Origin: an uncultured Oscillospiraceae bacterium
GTDB lineage: Bacteria > Bacillota > Clostridia > Oscillospirales > Oscillospiraceae
Direction: 5' to 3'
Assembly (NCBI GenBank): GCA_934630495.1
Contig: CAKTVW010000057.1
Coordinates: forward strand, 1 to 7,471
DNA length: 7,471 nt
Shown here: piece by piece, positions 1 through 5,865 of the stretch
Layout: each line of letters begins with the position of its first letter
How positions within the stretch are numbered: the first letter of the stretch is position 1
Notes under the pieces: generated by a model
Told to the model about the DNA's origin: nothing
The model's database searches: none
What the model saw: the letters and a program-made list of their open reading frames with translations, nothing else
Made by a program: the position numbers and the translations under genes

Positions 1-195
1 TTTGAAAATAGTTACAAAAAAACCGGGCCCCGCATTTCCGCGAGACCCAGCCTTTCTTAACTTAGTGACATTGGGCTTATCGCCAAACTTTATACAAGCA
101 TATAAGATAAGATTCCTAGAGATAGACGCAGTATTTGCCTTTGTGTCCGACGCTACGTCAGCAATATGGTATTTTCCGCCGTTTTCGGTCTGCAT
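1..195 (-). other. Edge-truncated open frame of doubtful coding status
   Basis: From an ATG at 195-193 the minus strand stays open for 65 codons to the window edge, beginning MQTENGGKYHIADVAS. The ATG has no Shine-Dalgarno sequence, and it lies only 5 nt after the pcp stop codon. Codon choice (TCT, AGG, CTT, TTA, ACT) is unlike the GC-ending codons of the neighbours. The last part of the frame runs straight through a strong intrinsic terminator hairpin, so the residues there are dictated by RNA structure. The opposite strand is also open over most of this stretch. I do not recognise a family. It is more likely fortuitous, or part of a dispersed repeat, than a gene. Confidence 0.15.
16..50 (-). 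terminator. Intrinsic terminator, minus strand
   Basis: Read on the minus strand, CUGGGUCUCGC (50-40) pairs with GCGGGGCCCGG (33-23) around a GGAAAU loop. The stem has 11 base pairs, including three G-U wobbles that become A-C mismatches on the other strand. It is followed at once by seven Us (22-16). The wobbles and U-tract fix the direction as minus. The nearest upstream minus-strand gene is pcp, whose stop lies about 150 nt before it, so this probably ends the pcp transcript. Confidence 0.72.
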
Positions 196-200
196 GGCTG

Positions 201-785
201 TTACAGTCCCGGGGTTGCCGGGGTATGCAGCAGTGTGAGCAGGGCGCGCACGGTCGATGCCATTTCTTCCGTCGGAACAGACGGTTCGCCCTGCCCTTGG
301 CAATAAGGCAGGTGAACAAAGAGCGCTCTTGTGCTATTACGATACAAGGCCGTATAATAGACCGCATTGCAGACATAGCTTCCCGCGCTCAAGCTGAGCT
401 TGACGTCATGCGCGGCAGAGAGCCGTTCGACGAGCGTTTCGATCTCGACCCCGGTGAAGATCGCGTCCGGCGCATCGGGAACGACCGCTCCGCAGCGCAG
501 CAGAACGCCGTCATTGTCCGGCACCGAAGCGCGCGTATAATTCAGCGCGACCTTTTCCAATCGAACGGTCGTCTCGCCTCCCGCCTGTCCGAGGCTGACA
601 ACAAAGTCCGGCCGCTCCTTGTCGATCAGCGTGGAAAGTGCCTCCGGCGCACGCCGATAGGATACCGGGAGCACAGCGGTTTTCAGCCACGGAAGCTCCA
701 ACCTCCGCAGAACCTCGAGGGCAGAATTGATCCCCGTAGAATCAAACGGCTCAAAGGCCGTCACAAGCAGTTTCTGATACGTCAT
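201..785 (-). CDS. pcp: Pyroglutamyl-peptidase I (pyrrolidone-carboxylate peptidase)
   Basis: This 194-residue cytoplasmic cysteine peptidase (family C15) removes N-terminal pyroglutamate from peptides. Visible landmarks are the N-terminal LLVTAFEPF strand, the GQAGGE segment (66-71), the active-site Glu77 in RLEKVALN, the nucleophile Cys139 in SAGSYVCN, and His158 in FVHLPY. All three catalytic residues are present at the usual spacing. The family is commonly about 200-215 residues, so this one is slightly short at the C terminus. The frame is open upstream to 845, but the ATG at 785 is chosen because GGAGA lies 7 nt before it and the longer form would start inside the promoter (825-852). 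It is transcribed alone, downstream of the obg terminator. Recognition is confident; the physiological role (peptide salvage) is inferred from the family. Confidence 0.93.
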   Translation of the reverse strand: MTYQKLLVTAFEPFDSTGINSALEVLRRLELPWLKTAVLPVSYRRAPEALSTLIDKERPDFVVSLGQAGGETTVRLEKVALNYTRASVPDNDGVLLRCGAVVPDAPDAIFTGVEIETLVERLSAAHDVKLSLSAGSYVCNAVYYTALYRNSTRALFVHLPYCQGQGEPSVPTEEMASTVRALLTLLHTPATPGL

Positions 786-824
786 ACGCGTCTCCTTCCC
801 TTTTTTCCGCAAATGTACGGCCTT

Positions 825-852
825 ATTATAGCAGCCAACGCACAAAAGTCAA
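825..852 (-). promoter_or_regulatory. Sigma-A-type promoter for pcp
   Basis: On the minus strand TTGACT (852-847) is separated by 16 nt from a perfect TATAAT (830-825). The TATAAT is preceded by TGC, giving an extended -10. Transcription would start near 818, about 33 nt before the pcp ATG, leaving a short leader with the GGAGA ribosome binding site. The promoter begins just after the U-rich tail of the terminator at 863-898, so pcp is insulated from the obg unit. Confidence 0.8.
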
Positions 853-862
853 TAAAATGCAA

Positions 863-898
863 ATTCCCGACCGTTCGAGGGGACGAACGATCGGGAAT
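863..898 (-). terminator. Intrinsic terminator after obg
   Basis: Arms 863-877 and 884-898 form a 15-bp stem with a 6-nt loop. The single non-Watson-Crick position is a U-G wobble on the minus strand but a C-A mismatch on the plus strand, and the minus-strand stem is followed by the U-rich run TTTGCATTTTATT. Both facts point to minus-strand termination. It lies about 185 nt beyond the obg stop and directly in front of the pcp promoter. Confidence 0.75.
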
Positions 899-950
899 CC
901 GCAACAGAAATGAGAGAGAAAAATAAAAGAGAGATAAATGAAAAGATGGA

Positions 951-996
951 CTGCAAGGACGAACAGTGCGGTTCTGTTTCGTTCTTACACTTGCAG
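951..996. other. Long interrupted stem-loop between obg and pcp
   Basis: CTGCAAG (951-957) is the inverse of CTTGCAG (990-996). Inside it, GACGAACAG (958-966) pairs with CTGTTTCGTTC (974-984), giving a stem broken by a 5-nt internal bulge and one bulged T, with a 7-nt loop at 967-973. The flank at 905-948 is almost purely purine on the plus strand, so pyrimidine-rich on the obg transcript. It may be a first, imperfect termination or processing signal in the obg 3' untranslated region, or a small structured RNA. No U-tract follows directly, so I leave its role open. Confidence 0.35.
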
Positions 997-1082
997 TATA
1001 TCGGCTGAGTTTGAATAAAATATGAACGAAGTCAAAACAAATTTGAAATTCCGCAGTATCATTTTATCGCAAGCGGCGAAAA

Positions 1083-2357
1083 TCAACGTTCATAGTCAAA
1101 TTCAAAATCGTAGATGCTGACGGTGTCGCCATCCTCAATGCCCATTTCCTCCAGCCGTTCAAACAGGCCGCTTTTCCTGAGCTGACGGTCGAAGTACATT
1201 CGAGATTCGTAATCGGCGAAATTGATGTCGCCGATGAGCTGCTGGAGCCACTTTCCGGAAACGATCCAGAGGTCGTCGATATGCTCGATGGAGAGGTCGG
1301 AGGCCTCCCCGGCCTCGGCAAGCGGCTTAACGTACTCCGGCTCATAGACGATCACCGGCGGCAGCTCCCGAAGCTTCGCGGCGATCGTGCGCATAAGCGG
1401 CTTCGTTCCCTGCGTCGTCGCGGCGGAAATTTCATAGAACGGATAGCCGCGTTCGGTCACATAGCGGCGCAGGCGTTCAAGATTATCACTGCCCTCGGGG
1501 ATCAGATCGCACTTATTCGCCGCAACGATCATCGGGCGGGACGCAAGGTCTTCGGAATACTCGCGAAGCTCCGCATTGATCTTCTCGAAATCCTCGATCG
1601 GGTCGCGGTCTTCACAGCCCGATGCGTCGACGATGTGTACCAACAGACGGCAGCGATCGATATGCCGCAGGAAATCGTGGCCCAGACCGGCGCCCTCGGC
1701 AGCGCCCTCGATGATGCCGGGGATATCCGCCATGACGAAGGAAACACCCTCATCAACATAGATCACGCCGAGATTCGGGTAAAGCGTCGTAAAATGATAG
1801 TTCGCGATTTTCGGACGGGCGTTGGACGTGACGGACAGCAGTGTGGACTTGCCGACATTCGGGAAGCCGACCAATCCGACATCCGCCAGCAGCTTCAGCT
1901 CCAAAATGACCTCGTGCTCCTCGCCGGGCAAACCGGATTTTGCAAAGCGCGGAACCTGCCGCGTAGGCGTTGCGAAATGCTTGTTGCCCCAGCCGCCGCG
2001 GCCGCCCCTGCAAAGAACAAAATCGGCATCGTCCGACATGTCCTTGATAACCTCATTAGTCGCCGCATCGCGCACGACCGTTCCGCGCGGGACTTGGATC
2101 ACGAGGTCCTCGCCGCGCTTTCCGCTGCATCGGGCACCCTGACCGTCCTGTCCGGGCGCGGCGGTATACTTTCGCTTATAGCGGAAATCCATCAGCGTGG
2201 AGAGATTGTCGTTCACACGCAGAACGATATTGCCGCCCTTTCCGCCGTCGCCGCCGTCCGGGCCGCCCGCCGCAACGTATTTCTCACGGTGGAAGGCCAC
2301 CGCGCCGTTGCCGCCGCTTCCCGCCTTGACATAAATTTTGACTTTATCTACAAACAT
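1083..2357 (-). CDS. obg: GTPase Obg (ribosome assembly, 50S)
   Basis: This 424-residue Obg/CgtA GTPase binds the 50S subunit late in assembly and is linked to growth and stress control in bacteria. The glycine-rich Obg fold occupies residues 1-158 (AGSGGNGAVAF, GGPDGGDGGKGG). The G domain follows with G1 GFPNVGKS (164-171), switch-I threonines 190-191, G3 DIPG (211-214), G4 NKCD (281-284) and G5 SA (311-312). The C-terminal OCT domain covers about 345-423 and ends in DGDTVSIYDFEFDYE. The three-domain form is typical of Firmicutes, and no key residue is missing. The ATG at 2357 has AAGGAG 7 nt upstream. The start codon lies inside the end of the acetyltransferase gene (14-nt overlap), so the two are co-transcribed and probably translationally coupled. 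Confidence 0.97.
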   Translation of the reverse strand: MFVDKVKIYVKAGSGGNGAVAFHREKYVAAGGPDGGDGGKGGNIVLRVNDNLSTLMDFRYKRKYTAAPGQDGQGARCSGKRGEDLVIQVPRGTVVRDAATNEVIKDMSDDADFVLCRGGRGGWGNKHFATPTRQVPRFAKSGLPGEEHEVILELKLLADVGLVGFPNVGKSTLLSVTSNARPKIANYHFTTLYPNLGVIYVDEGVSFVMADIPGIIEGAAEGAGLGHDFLRHIDRCRLLVHIVDASGCEDRDPIEDFEKINAELREYSEDLASRPMIVAANKCDLIPEGSDNLERLRRYVTERGYPFYEISAATTQGTKPLMRTIAAKLRELPPVIVYEPEYVKPLAEAGEASDLSIEHIDDLWIVSGKWLQQLIGDINFADYESRMYFDRQLRKSGLFERLEEMGIEDGDTVSIYDFEFDYER

Positions 2358-2871
2358 CGTTATCTCCTTTCAGATGCAGCTCATAGAAGGCTGCGTCGAA
2401 GGTTTTGCTGCCGTCTAGCTTGTCATATATTCCGTAGCGGACGAATCGGAAGCCGCATTTGCGGATAACGTTGGCCGATGCGGTGTTCTCGACTGCGTGT
2501 TCCACTGCGAAATCGCAGATACCAAGTTCGCGGTGCGCCCATTGCAGCATAGCCTTAGCCGCCTCGGTGGCGTAGCCCTTGCCCCACATATCGCGGCGCA
2601 GATTATAGCCGAGATGGTGCAGCCCGTCGCCGCACGGCCCGACACCGCCGGTGCCAATGAGCAGGCCGTCCTCCTTGCGATAAAAACCAAATTCCAAGTC
2701 CTCCGGCCGGAGCGCGGCAATCCACGCCTCCGTTTCCGAAACATCACCTTGCAGCGGATAGGCCATAAACCGATTGACCTCCGGATCGCTCGACCAGACG
2801 AAAACAGCGGGCGCGTCCTGCATCGTGATCGGATGCAGAATCAGTCGCTCGGTTTCGATATATTGCCGCAT
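2344..2871 (-). CDS. GNAT family N-acetyltransferase, RimJ/RimL type
   Basis: This 175-residue protein should transfer an acetyl group from acetyl-CoA to an amine. It opens with the family-typical IETERLILHPIT (5-16), where ERLILR-like motifs are usual. Motif A is RRDMWGKGYATEAAKAML (92-109), containing the R-x-x-G-x-G/A acetyl-CoA pyrophosphate loop. The HAVENTASANVIRKCGF stretch (125-141) is the motif B region that closes the cofactor pocket. The substrate cannot be read from sequence: RimJ/RimL-type relatives acetylate ribosomal protein N termini, but many others act on small molecules. AAAGGAGG lies a few bases before the ATG. The gene follows the rpmA terminator with no visible promoter and overlaps obg by 14 nt. 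This is not a member of the usual rplU-prp-rpmA-obg cluster, so it is probably an insertion into it. Confidence 0.9.
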   Translation of the reverse strand: MRQYIETERLILHPITMQDAPAVFVWSSDPEVNRFMAYPLQGDVSETEAWIAALRPEDLEFGFYRKEDGLLIGTGGVGPCGDGLHHLGYNLRRDMWGKGYATEAAKAMLQWAHRELGICDFAVEHAVENTASANVIRKCGFRFVRYGIYDKLDGSKTFDAAFYELHLKGDNDVCR

Positions 2872-2900
2872 GGCTTCCTCCTTTCGCCGGCGATACCTGA

Positions 2901-2937
2901 TAAAAAATCCCGAACATAAGGGCTTATGTTCGGGATT
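2901..2937 (-). terminator. Intrinsic terminator between rpmA and the acetyltransferase gene
   Basis: Arms 2906-2920 and 2923-2937 form a perfect 15-bp inverted repeat (AATCCCGAACATAAG and its complement) separated by 2 nt. On the minus strand it runs into a run of six Ts and ATC. It starts 6 nt after the rpmA stop codon, so it should end most rplU-prp-rpmA transcripts. The following acetyltransferase-obg pair shows no promoter of its own in the 35 nt between this hairpin and the ATG at 2871, suggesting partial read-through or an unseen start. Confidence 0.88.
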
Positions 2938-2942
2938 CCGTA

Positions 2943-3227
2943 TTATTGCTCAACCGCGTAAACGGAGCACTGCTTGCGATCCTTACCCTTGCGCTCGAAG
3001 CGGACATGGCCGTCGATCTTTGCGAACAGAGTATCATCGCTGCCGATACCGACATTGTTACCCGGATGAATGTGCGTGCCTCTCTGACGAACGAGGATGT
3101 TGCCCGCAAGGACGAACTGGCCGTCCGCGCGCTTCGCACCTAATCTCTTGGACTCGGAATCACGACCGTTCTTAGTAGAACCGCCGCCCTTCTTATGAGC
3201 GAAGAACTGAAAACCGATTTTCAGCAT
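2943..3227 (-). CDS. rpmA: 50S ribosomal protein L27 (precursor with cleavable N-terminal extension)
   Basis: This 94-residue L27 sits near the peptidyl transferase centre, where its flexible N terminus reaches the tRNA ends. The precursor begins MLKIGFQFFAHKKGGGS. The FQFF|AHKKGGG segment matches the Firmicutes extension known from Staphylococcus aureus, which the protease Prp removes just before the Ala, so nine residues would be lost here. The core follows with NGRDSESKRLGAKRADGQFV, RQRGTHIHPGNNVGIGSDDTLFA and GHVRFERKGKDRKQCSVYAV. GGAGGTG stands 7 nt before the ATG and overlaps the end of prp, whose stop is only 3 nt upstream. A strong terminator lies just downstream. Confidence 0.97.
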   Translation of the reverse strand: MLKIGFQFFAHKKGGGSTKNGRDSESKRLGAKRADGQFVLAGNILVRQRGTHIHPGNNVGIGSDDTLFAKIDGHVRFERKGKDRKQCSVYAVEQ

Positions 3228-3230
3228 TTG

Positions 3231-3554
3231 TTACACCTCCATAACTTCGATATAATCAGGATACTCATCCCGAAGGGAGCACATCGTCAGCATAAAGCCG
3301 GTCAGCACTGCCTGCACTGCGTCCTCATCGTCGCAGACTGCCGGGATGGTGAGGGTGATACGGGGCATGTCCTCATCGACCTTCGTGTTGGCATGATTGC
3401 CCAGAACGTCGTTAATGGTACATTCCGCGAACCGAACCGCCGAAGTGACCGCCGCGCACACAATGTCGCTGCCCGCCTCGGCATATCCGCTGTGCCCCGA
3501 TACGGCAAAACCGTTGATCCTGCCGTTTTGATTGAAAATTTCGACCTTTGTCAT
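3231..3554 (-). CDS. prp: Ribosomal-processing cysteine protease Prp
   Basis: This 107-residue cysteine protease cleaves the N-terminal extension of L27 in Firmicutes and related phyla. The catalytic dyad is visible as His21 in SGHSGYAEAGSD and Cys33 in DIVCAAVTSA, at the spacing known for the family (His22/Cys34 in S. aureus). It sits between its substrate gene rpmA (3-nt gap) and rplU (3-nt gap), the standard arrangement. The start at 3554 has no recognisable Shine-Dalgarno: the bases before it read GATCTCCGTG-TAA-TTT. Translation therefore probably depends on ribosomes finishing rplU, a way to keep a low-dose protease below the ribosomal proteins. Older annotations call this family DUF464 or YsxB. 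Confidence 0.94.
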   Translation of the reverse strand: MTKVEIFNQNGRINGFAVSGHSGYAEAGSDIVCAAVTSAVRFAECTINDVLGNHANTKVDEDMPRITLTIPAVCDDEDAVQAVLTGFMLTMCSLRDEYPDYIEVMEV

Positions 3555-3557
3555 AAA

Positions 3558-3869
3558 TTACACGGAGATCTTTTCAATCTGCACCTTGGTATAAGGCTGT
3601 CTGTGGCCGCGGAGGGACTTGGAGTCCTTCTTCGGGCGATACTTGAAGACGACGACCTTCTTGGACTTGCCGTTCTTCAGCACCTTTGCTTCGACGGAAG
3701 CGCCTGCCACAACGGGAGCGCCGAACTTAGAGTTCTCGCCGTCCACGACTGCCAGCACCTGATCGAAGGTTACGGTCGTGTCAGCCTCAGCACCGAGCTT
3801 CTCGACGTAAATGACGTCGCCCTCCTTGACGCTGTACTGCTTGCCACCGGTAACGATAACTGCCTGCAT
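3558..3869 (-). CDS. rplU: 50S ribosomal protein L21
   Basis: This 103-residue L21, a normal length, binds 23S rRNA near L20. Family landmarks are MQAVIVTGGKQYSVKEGDVIYVEKL at the start, VAGASVEAKVLKNGKSKKVVVFKYRPKKD in the middle, and the conserved RGHRQPYTKVQIEKI at the end. The frame is open upstream to 4010, but the ATG at 3869 matches the family start exactly, and the longer form would cross the promoter. GGTAGGTG upstream provides a moderate ribosome binding site at slightly long spacing. It is the first gene of the rplU-prp-rpmA operon, preceded by a structured leader that may mediate autoregulation. Confidence 0.97.
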   Translation of the reverse strand: MQAVIVTGGKQYSVKEGDVIYVEKLGAEADTTVTFDQVLAVVDGENSKFGAPVVAGASVEAKVLKNGKSKKVVVFKYRPKKDSKSLRGHRQPYTKVQIEKISV

Positions 3870-3951
3870 GTTTCGATTGCACCTACCTTTATTTGTAGTC
3901 TCGCTCTGAAGGCGCGGAATAAACCGACTTTGACGCCTTTTCAATGCGGCT
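3870..3951 (-). promoter_or_regulatory. Structured 5' leader of the rplU operon (candidate L21 leader)
   Basis: About 80 nt separate the predicted start of transcription from the rplU ATG. In the RNA, AAGGCG (3939-3934) pairs with CGCCUU (3914-3909). Within that loop CGG and CCG form a small inner stem around UUUAUU, leaving a 7-nt bulge UCAAAGU. A leader with conserved structure ahead of rplU (the Rfam L21 leader) is known in Firmicutes and is thought to bind L21 as an autoregulatory site. The placement fits, but I matched position and a hairpin, not the full consensus. Confidence 0.5.
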
Positions 3952-3956
3952 GAAAT

Positions 3957-3985
3957 AATATACCATACCAAGCCGTAAATGTCAA
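3957..3985 (-). promoter_or_regulatory. Sigma-A promoter of the rplU-prp-rpmA operon
   Basis: On the minus strand a perfect TTGACA (3985-3980) is followed after exactly 17 nt by TATATT (3962-3957), five of six matches to the -10 consensus. Transcription would start near 3951. This is a strong housekeeping promoter, as expected for ribosomal proteins. It is divergent from the M23 gene promoter about 140 bp away. Confidence 0.86.
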
Positions 3986-4122
3986 ACCTTTTTTGCGAAA
4001 AAATATGCATTTTTTACGTTTCCGGCGAAATATCGCGAAAAAAACGCCCCGCCCGAATCGCAAGCAGCCTCGGCTTGCCGAAGTCGGCCGGTGCGGTATC
4101 TGTAAAAATATTTGAGAATTTC

Positions 4123-4151
4123 TTGCATTATGTAAAACGATGTGCTATACT
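4123..4151 (+). promoter_or_regulatory. Sigma-A-type promoter of the M23 peptidase gene
   Basis: TTGCAT (4123-4128) is spaced 17 nt from TATACT (4146-4151). The -10 is preceded by TGC, an extended -10 element. Transcription would begin near 4158, giving a leader of about 30 nt that contains the AGGAGG site at 4179-4184. Confidence 0.75.
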
Positions 4152-4189
4152 GGTTACAAAATGAATACAAAATGTCTCAGGAGGCTGAC

Positions 4190-5386
4190 ATGAAACGGGT
4201 TATTCTCTCATTGACTGCGCTCGGCACCTGCGCAGCGATCATGTTCTCTCTATTCGGCGGCGTTTTTGCGGCGCCCTCGGACGAAATTCAGAAGGAGATC
4301 GACCGTCTGGAGGAGCAGGCAGACGAGCTGGCCGACAAGCAAAAGGAAATTGAAAATCAGCTTGCGGCAAAAAATGCCGAAACCGCCGGCTACGCCGAGG
4401 AAAAAATGCGCATCGACAACGAGCTTGAGCTGGCGCGGCTCGAGGCCGAGAACCTCAGTGAGCAGCTCCACCAGTATAATCTGCTGATCGCGGAAAAGCA
4501 GGCGGAGCTGGACGAGCTGACGGCCAAGCAGGACGATCTTCTTGCGCACTACAAGGCGCGGATGCGCGCCATTCAGGAGCGCGGAGAGATCTCGCAGTGG
4601 GCCGTGATCTTTCAGGCGGAAAGCTTCGCGGATATGCTCAACCGCCGCGCCATGGTCGAGGAGATTGCAAAATCCGACCAGCGCATGATGGCGGAGGTCC
4701 GCGAAATGGCCGACGCGGTATTGGCGGCGAAATCCGAGTTGAGCGACAAAAAGCTTGTGCTGGAGCAGAAAAAGGTCGAATTGGCCGATGCCGAAACGGC
4801 CTTGGAACAGAAGCGTGAGGAATCGGACCAAATTCTTACCGAGATGGCCAAGGACAAGGAAAAGCTGAAGGAGGCCGCTTTGGCGGCCGAAAAAGAAGTA
4901 GCCGACCTTGACGCGCAGATCGCACAGAAGGAAAAGGAGCTGACGGAGGCGAAGAAGAAGGAAGGCCCCGGCACACCGACCGAAGCCGGTTTCATCTTCC
5001 CCGTCTCGCTCAGCGGTTATCAATGCGTCACAAGCCCCTACGGCTATCGGACGCACCCGATCACCGGAAACTATACGCTGCATAACGGCATCGACCTTGC
5101 CGCCGTCACGGGTACGCCGATCTATGCCGCAAAGACCGGCACGGTCTCTATTGCCTCAAACGGCTACGGCTGGGGCAATTATGTGGTCATCAACCACGGC
5201 GACGGCTATTCCACGCTCTACGGTCACATGACCAATTACATTGTTGCGGCCGGACAGACCGTTACACAGGGTCAGGTCATCGGCTATGTCGGCTCGACCG
5301 GCAATTCCACCGGCCCGCATCTCCATTTTACCGTCTACTATAACGGCGCATCGATCAATCCGGTCGGCTATATCGCCATTCCCTAA
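4190..5386 (+). CDS. Secreted coiled-coil M23 (LytM-type) peptidoglycan endopeptidase
   Basis: This 398-residue exported protein has the build of EnvC/PcsB-type cell-wall hydrolases or their regulators. A signal peptide spans 1-27 (MKRV, hydrophobic core, cleavage expected after GGVFA). A long charged coiled coil runs from about 29 to 255, interrupted near 133-150 by RGEISQWAVIFQAESFADML, a hydrophobic stretch typical of the hinge in such proteins. The M23 domain is 268-398: zinc ligands His298 and Asp302 (HNGID) and His379, catalytic His377 (HLHF) and His346 (YGHM). All catalytic residues are present, so it should cut peptide cross-bridges rather than only regulate other hydrolases. The ATG at 4190 has AGGAGG 5 nt upstream; the frame reads back to 4142 but overlaps the promoter. 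It is divergent from rplU, convergent with the CBS gene, and stands alone. A link to cell separation is inferred from the family. Confidence 0.93.
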   Translation: MKRVILSLTALGTCAAIMFSLFGGVFAAPSDEIQKEIDRLEEQADELADKQKEIENQLAAKNAETAGYAEEKMRIDNELELARLEAENLSEQLHQYNLLIAEKQAELDELTAKQDDLLAHYKARMRAIQERGEISQWAVIFQAESFADMLNRRAMVEEIAKSDQRMMAEVREMADAVLAAKSELSDKKLVLEQKKVELADAETALEQKREESDQILTEMAKDKEKLKEAALAAEKEVADLDAQIAQKEKELTEAKKKEGPGTPTEAGFIFPVSLSGYQCVTSPYGYRTHPITGNYTLHNGIDLAAVTGTPIYAAKTGTVSIASNGYGWGNYVVINHGDGYSTLYGHMTNYIVAAGQTVTQGQVIGYVGSTGNSTGPHLHFTVYYNGASINPVGYIAIP

Positions 5387-5395
5387 GGCCGCGAG

Positions 5396-5412
5396 GTCGG
5401 TTTAGAGCCGAC
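5396..5412. other. Short hairpin between convergent genes
   Basis: GTCGG (5396-5400) and CCGAC (5408-5412) form a 5-bp stem across the 15-nt gap between the M23 gene and the CBS gene. No T-run follows on either strand, so it is a weak candidate for a shared terminator. No better one is visible for either gene. Confidence 0.25.
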
Positions 5413-5830
5413 GGGTATTGTTTGAAATTTCGCAGAGCGCTTCGGCCGCTTCCGTCGTAAAGTCCGGAAGCTTGGCGAAATCTCCGAGCGATACCATCCC
5501 GACGACCTTGCCGTTTTCTTCCACAGGAAGCCTGCGGATCTGCTCACGGGCCATCAGCCCGGCAGCGGTCTGCAGGCTTTCTTCGCAGTCGACGGAGATG
5601 ATGCGGCGCGTCATGATCTCGGAGACCTTGGTAGCCTTCGGGTCCTCCTCCGCCGCGACACAGCGCAGGACAATATCCCTGTCCGTTACCAGGCCGCGCA
5701 GTCTGCCCTCCTTGCTGCAAACAGGCAGTGCACCGATATTATGCCGCGAAAGCAGCCGCGCCGCAACGGACGCGCTCTCGTCGGGTGAAATGCAGATCAT
5801 GCGGCGGCTCATTACGTCTTTGACTTTCAT
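5402..5830 (-). CDS. Two-CBS-domain protein
   Basis: This 142-residue soluble protein consists of little more than a tandem pair of CBS domains, a Bateman module that usually binds adenine nucleotides (AMP, ATP, SAM) or similar ligands. CBS1 covers about 7-57 (VMSRRMICISPDESASVAA, then GRLRGLVTDRDIV with the conserved T-D-R-D ligand motif). CBS2 covers about 73-120 (IMTRRIISVDCEESLQTAA, LPVEENGKVVGMVSLGD). There is no attached enzyme or channel domain, so the partner is unknown; stand-alone CBS proteins of this type are common in Firmicutes. The ATG at 5830 has GGGAGG 7 nt before it. The frame extends to 5851 but without a better signal. A tail of about 20 residues follows CBS2. Confidence 0.92.
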   Translation of the reverse strand: MKVKDVMSRRMICISPDESASVAARLLSRHNIGALPVCSKEGRLRGLVTDRDIVLRCVAAEEDPKATKVSEIMTRRIISVDCEESLQTAAGLMAREQIRRLPVEENGKVVGMVSLGDFAKLPDFTTEAAEALCEISNNTRRL

Positions 5831-5865
5831 GGAATTACCTCCCGGTATCAAATTTTTTTGAAAAC

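Noticed and set aside
135..926. 263-codon plus-strand frame antisense to pcp
   Set aside because: It runs through the pcp promoter and the obg terminator hairpin and has no family features; pcp on the other strand has all catalytic residues.
938..1018. 26-codon plus-strand mini-frame starting MKRWTAR
   Set aside because: Weak GAGAG upstream, no promoter seen, and the sequence is explained by the stem-loop at 951-996.
1281..2468. 395-codon plus-strand open frame antisense to obg
   Set aside because: It is the shadow of a GC-rich gene; the product is Arg/Ala/Ile-rich with no recognisable domain, while the minus strand encodes an unmistakable Obg.
3195..3953. 252-codon plus-strand frame across rpmA, prp and rplU
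   Set aside because: Antisense to three well-identified genes, with no domain of its own.
4060..4078. GCAAGC/GCTTGC hairpin in the rplU-M23 intergenic region
   Set aside because: Only 6 bp with a 7-nt loop and no T-run; it lies upstream of both divergent promoters, so no role can be supported.
4250..5083. 277-codon minus-strand frame inside the M23 gene
   Set aside because: Leu/Phe/Arg-rich translation of the antisense of a coiled coil (GAG/AAG codons); no ribosome binding site or family resemblance.
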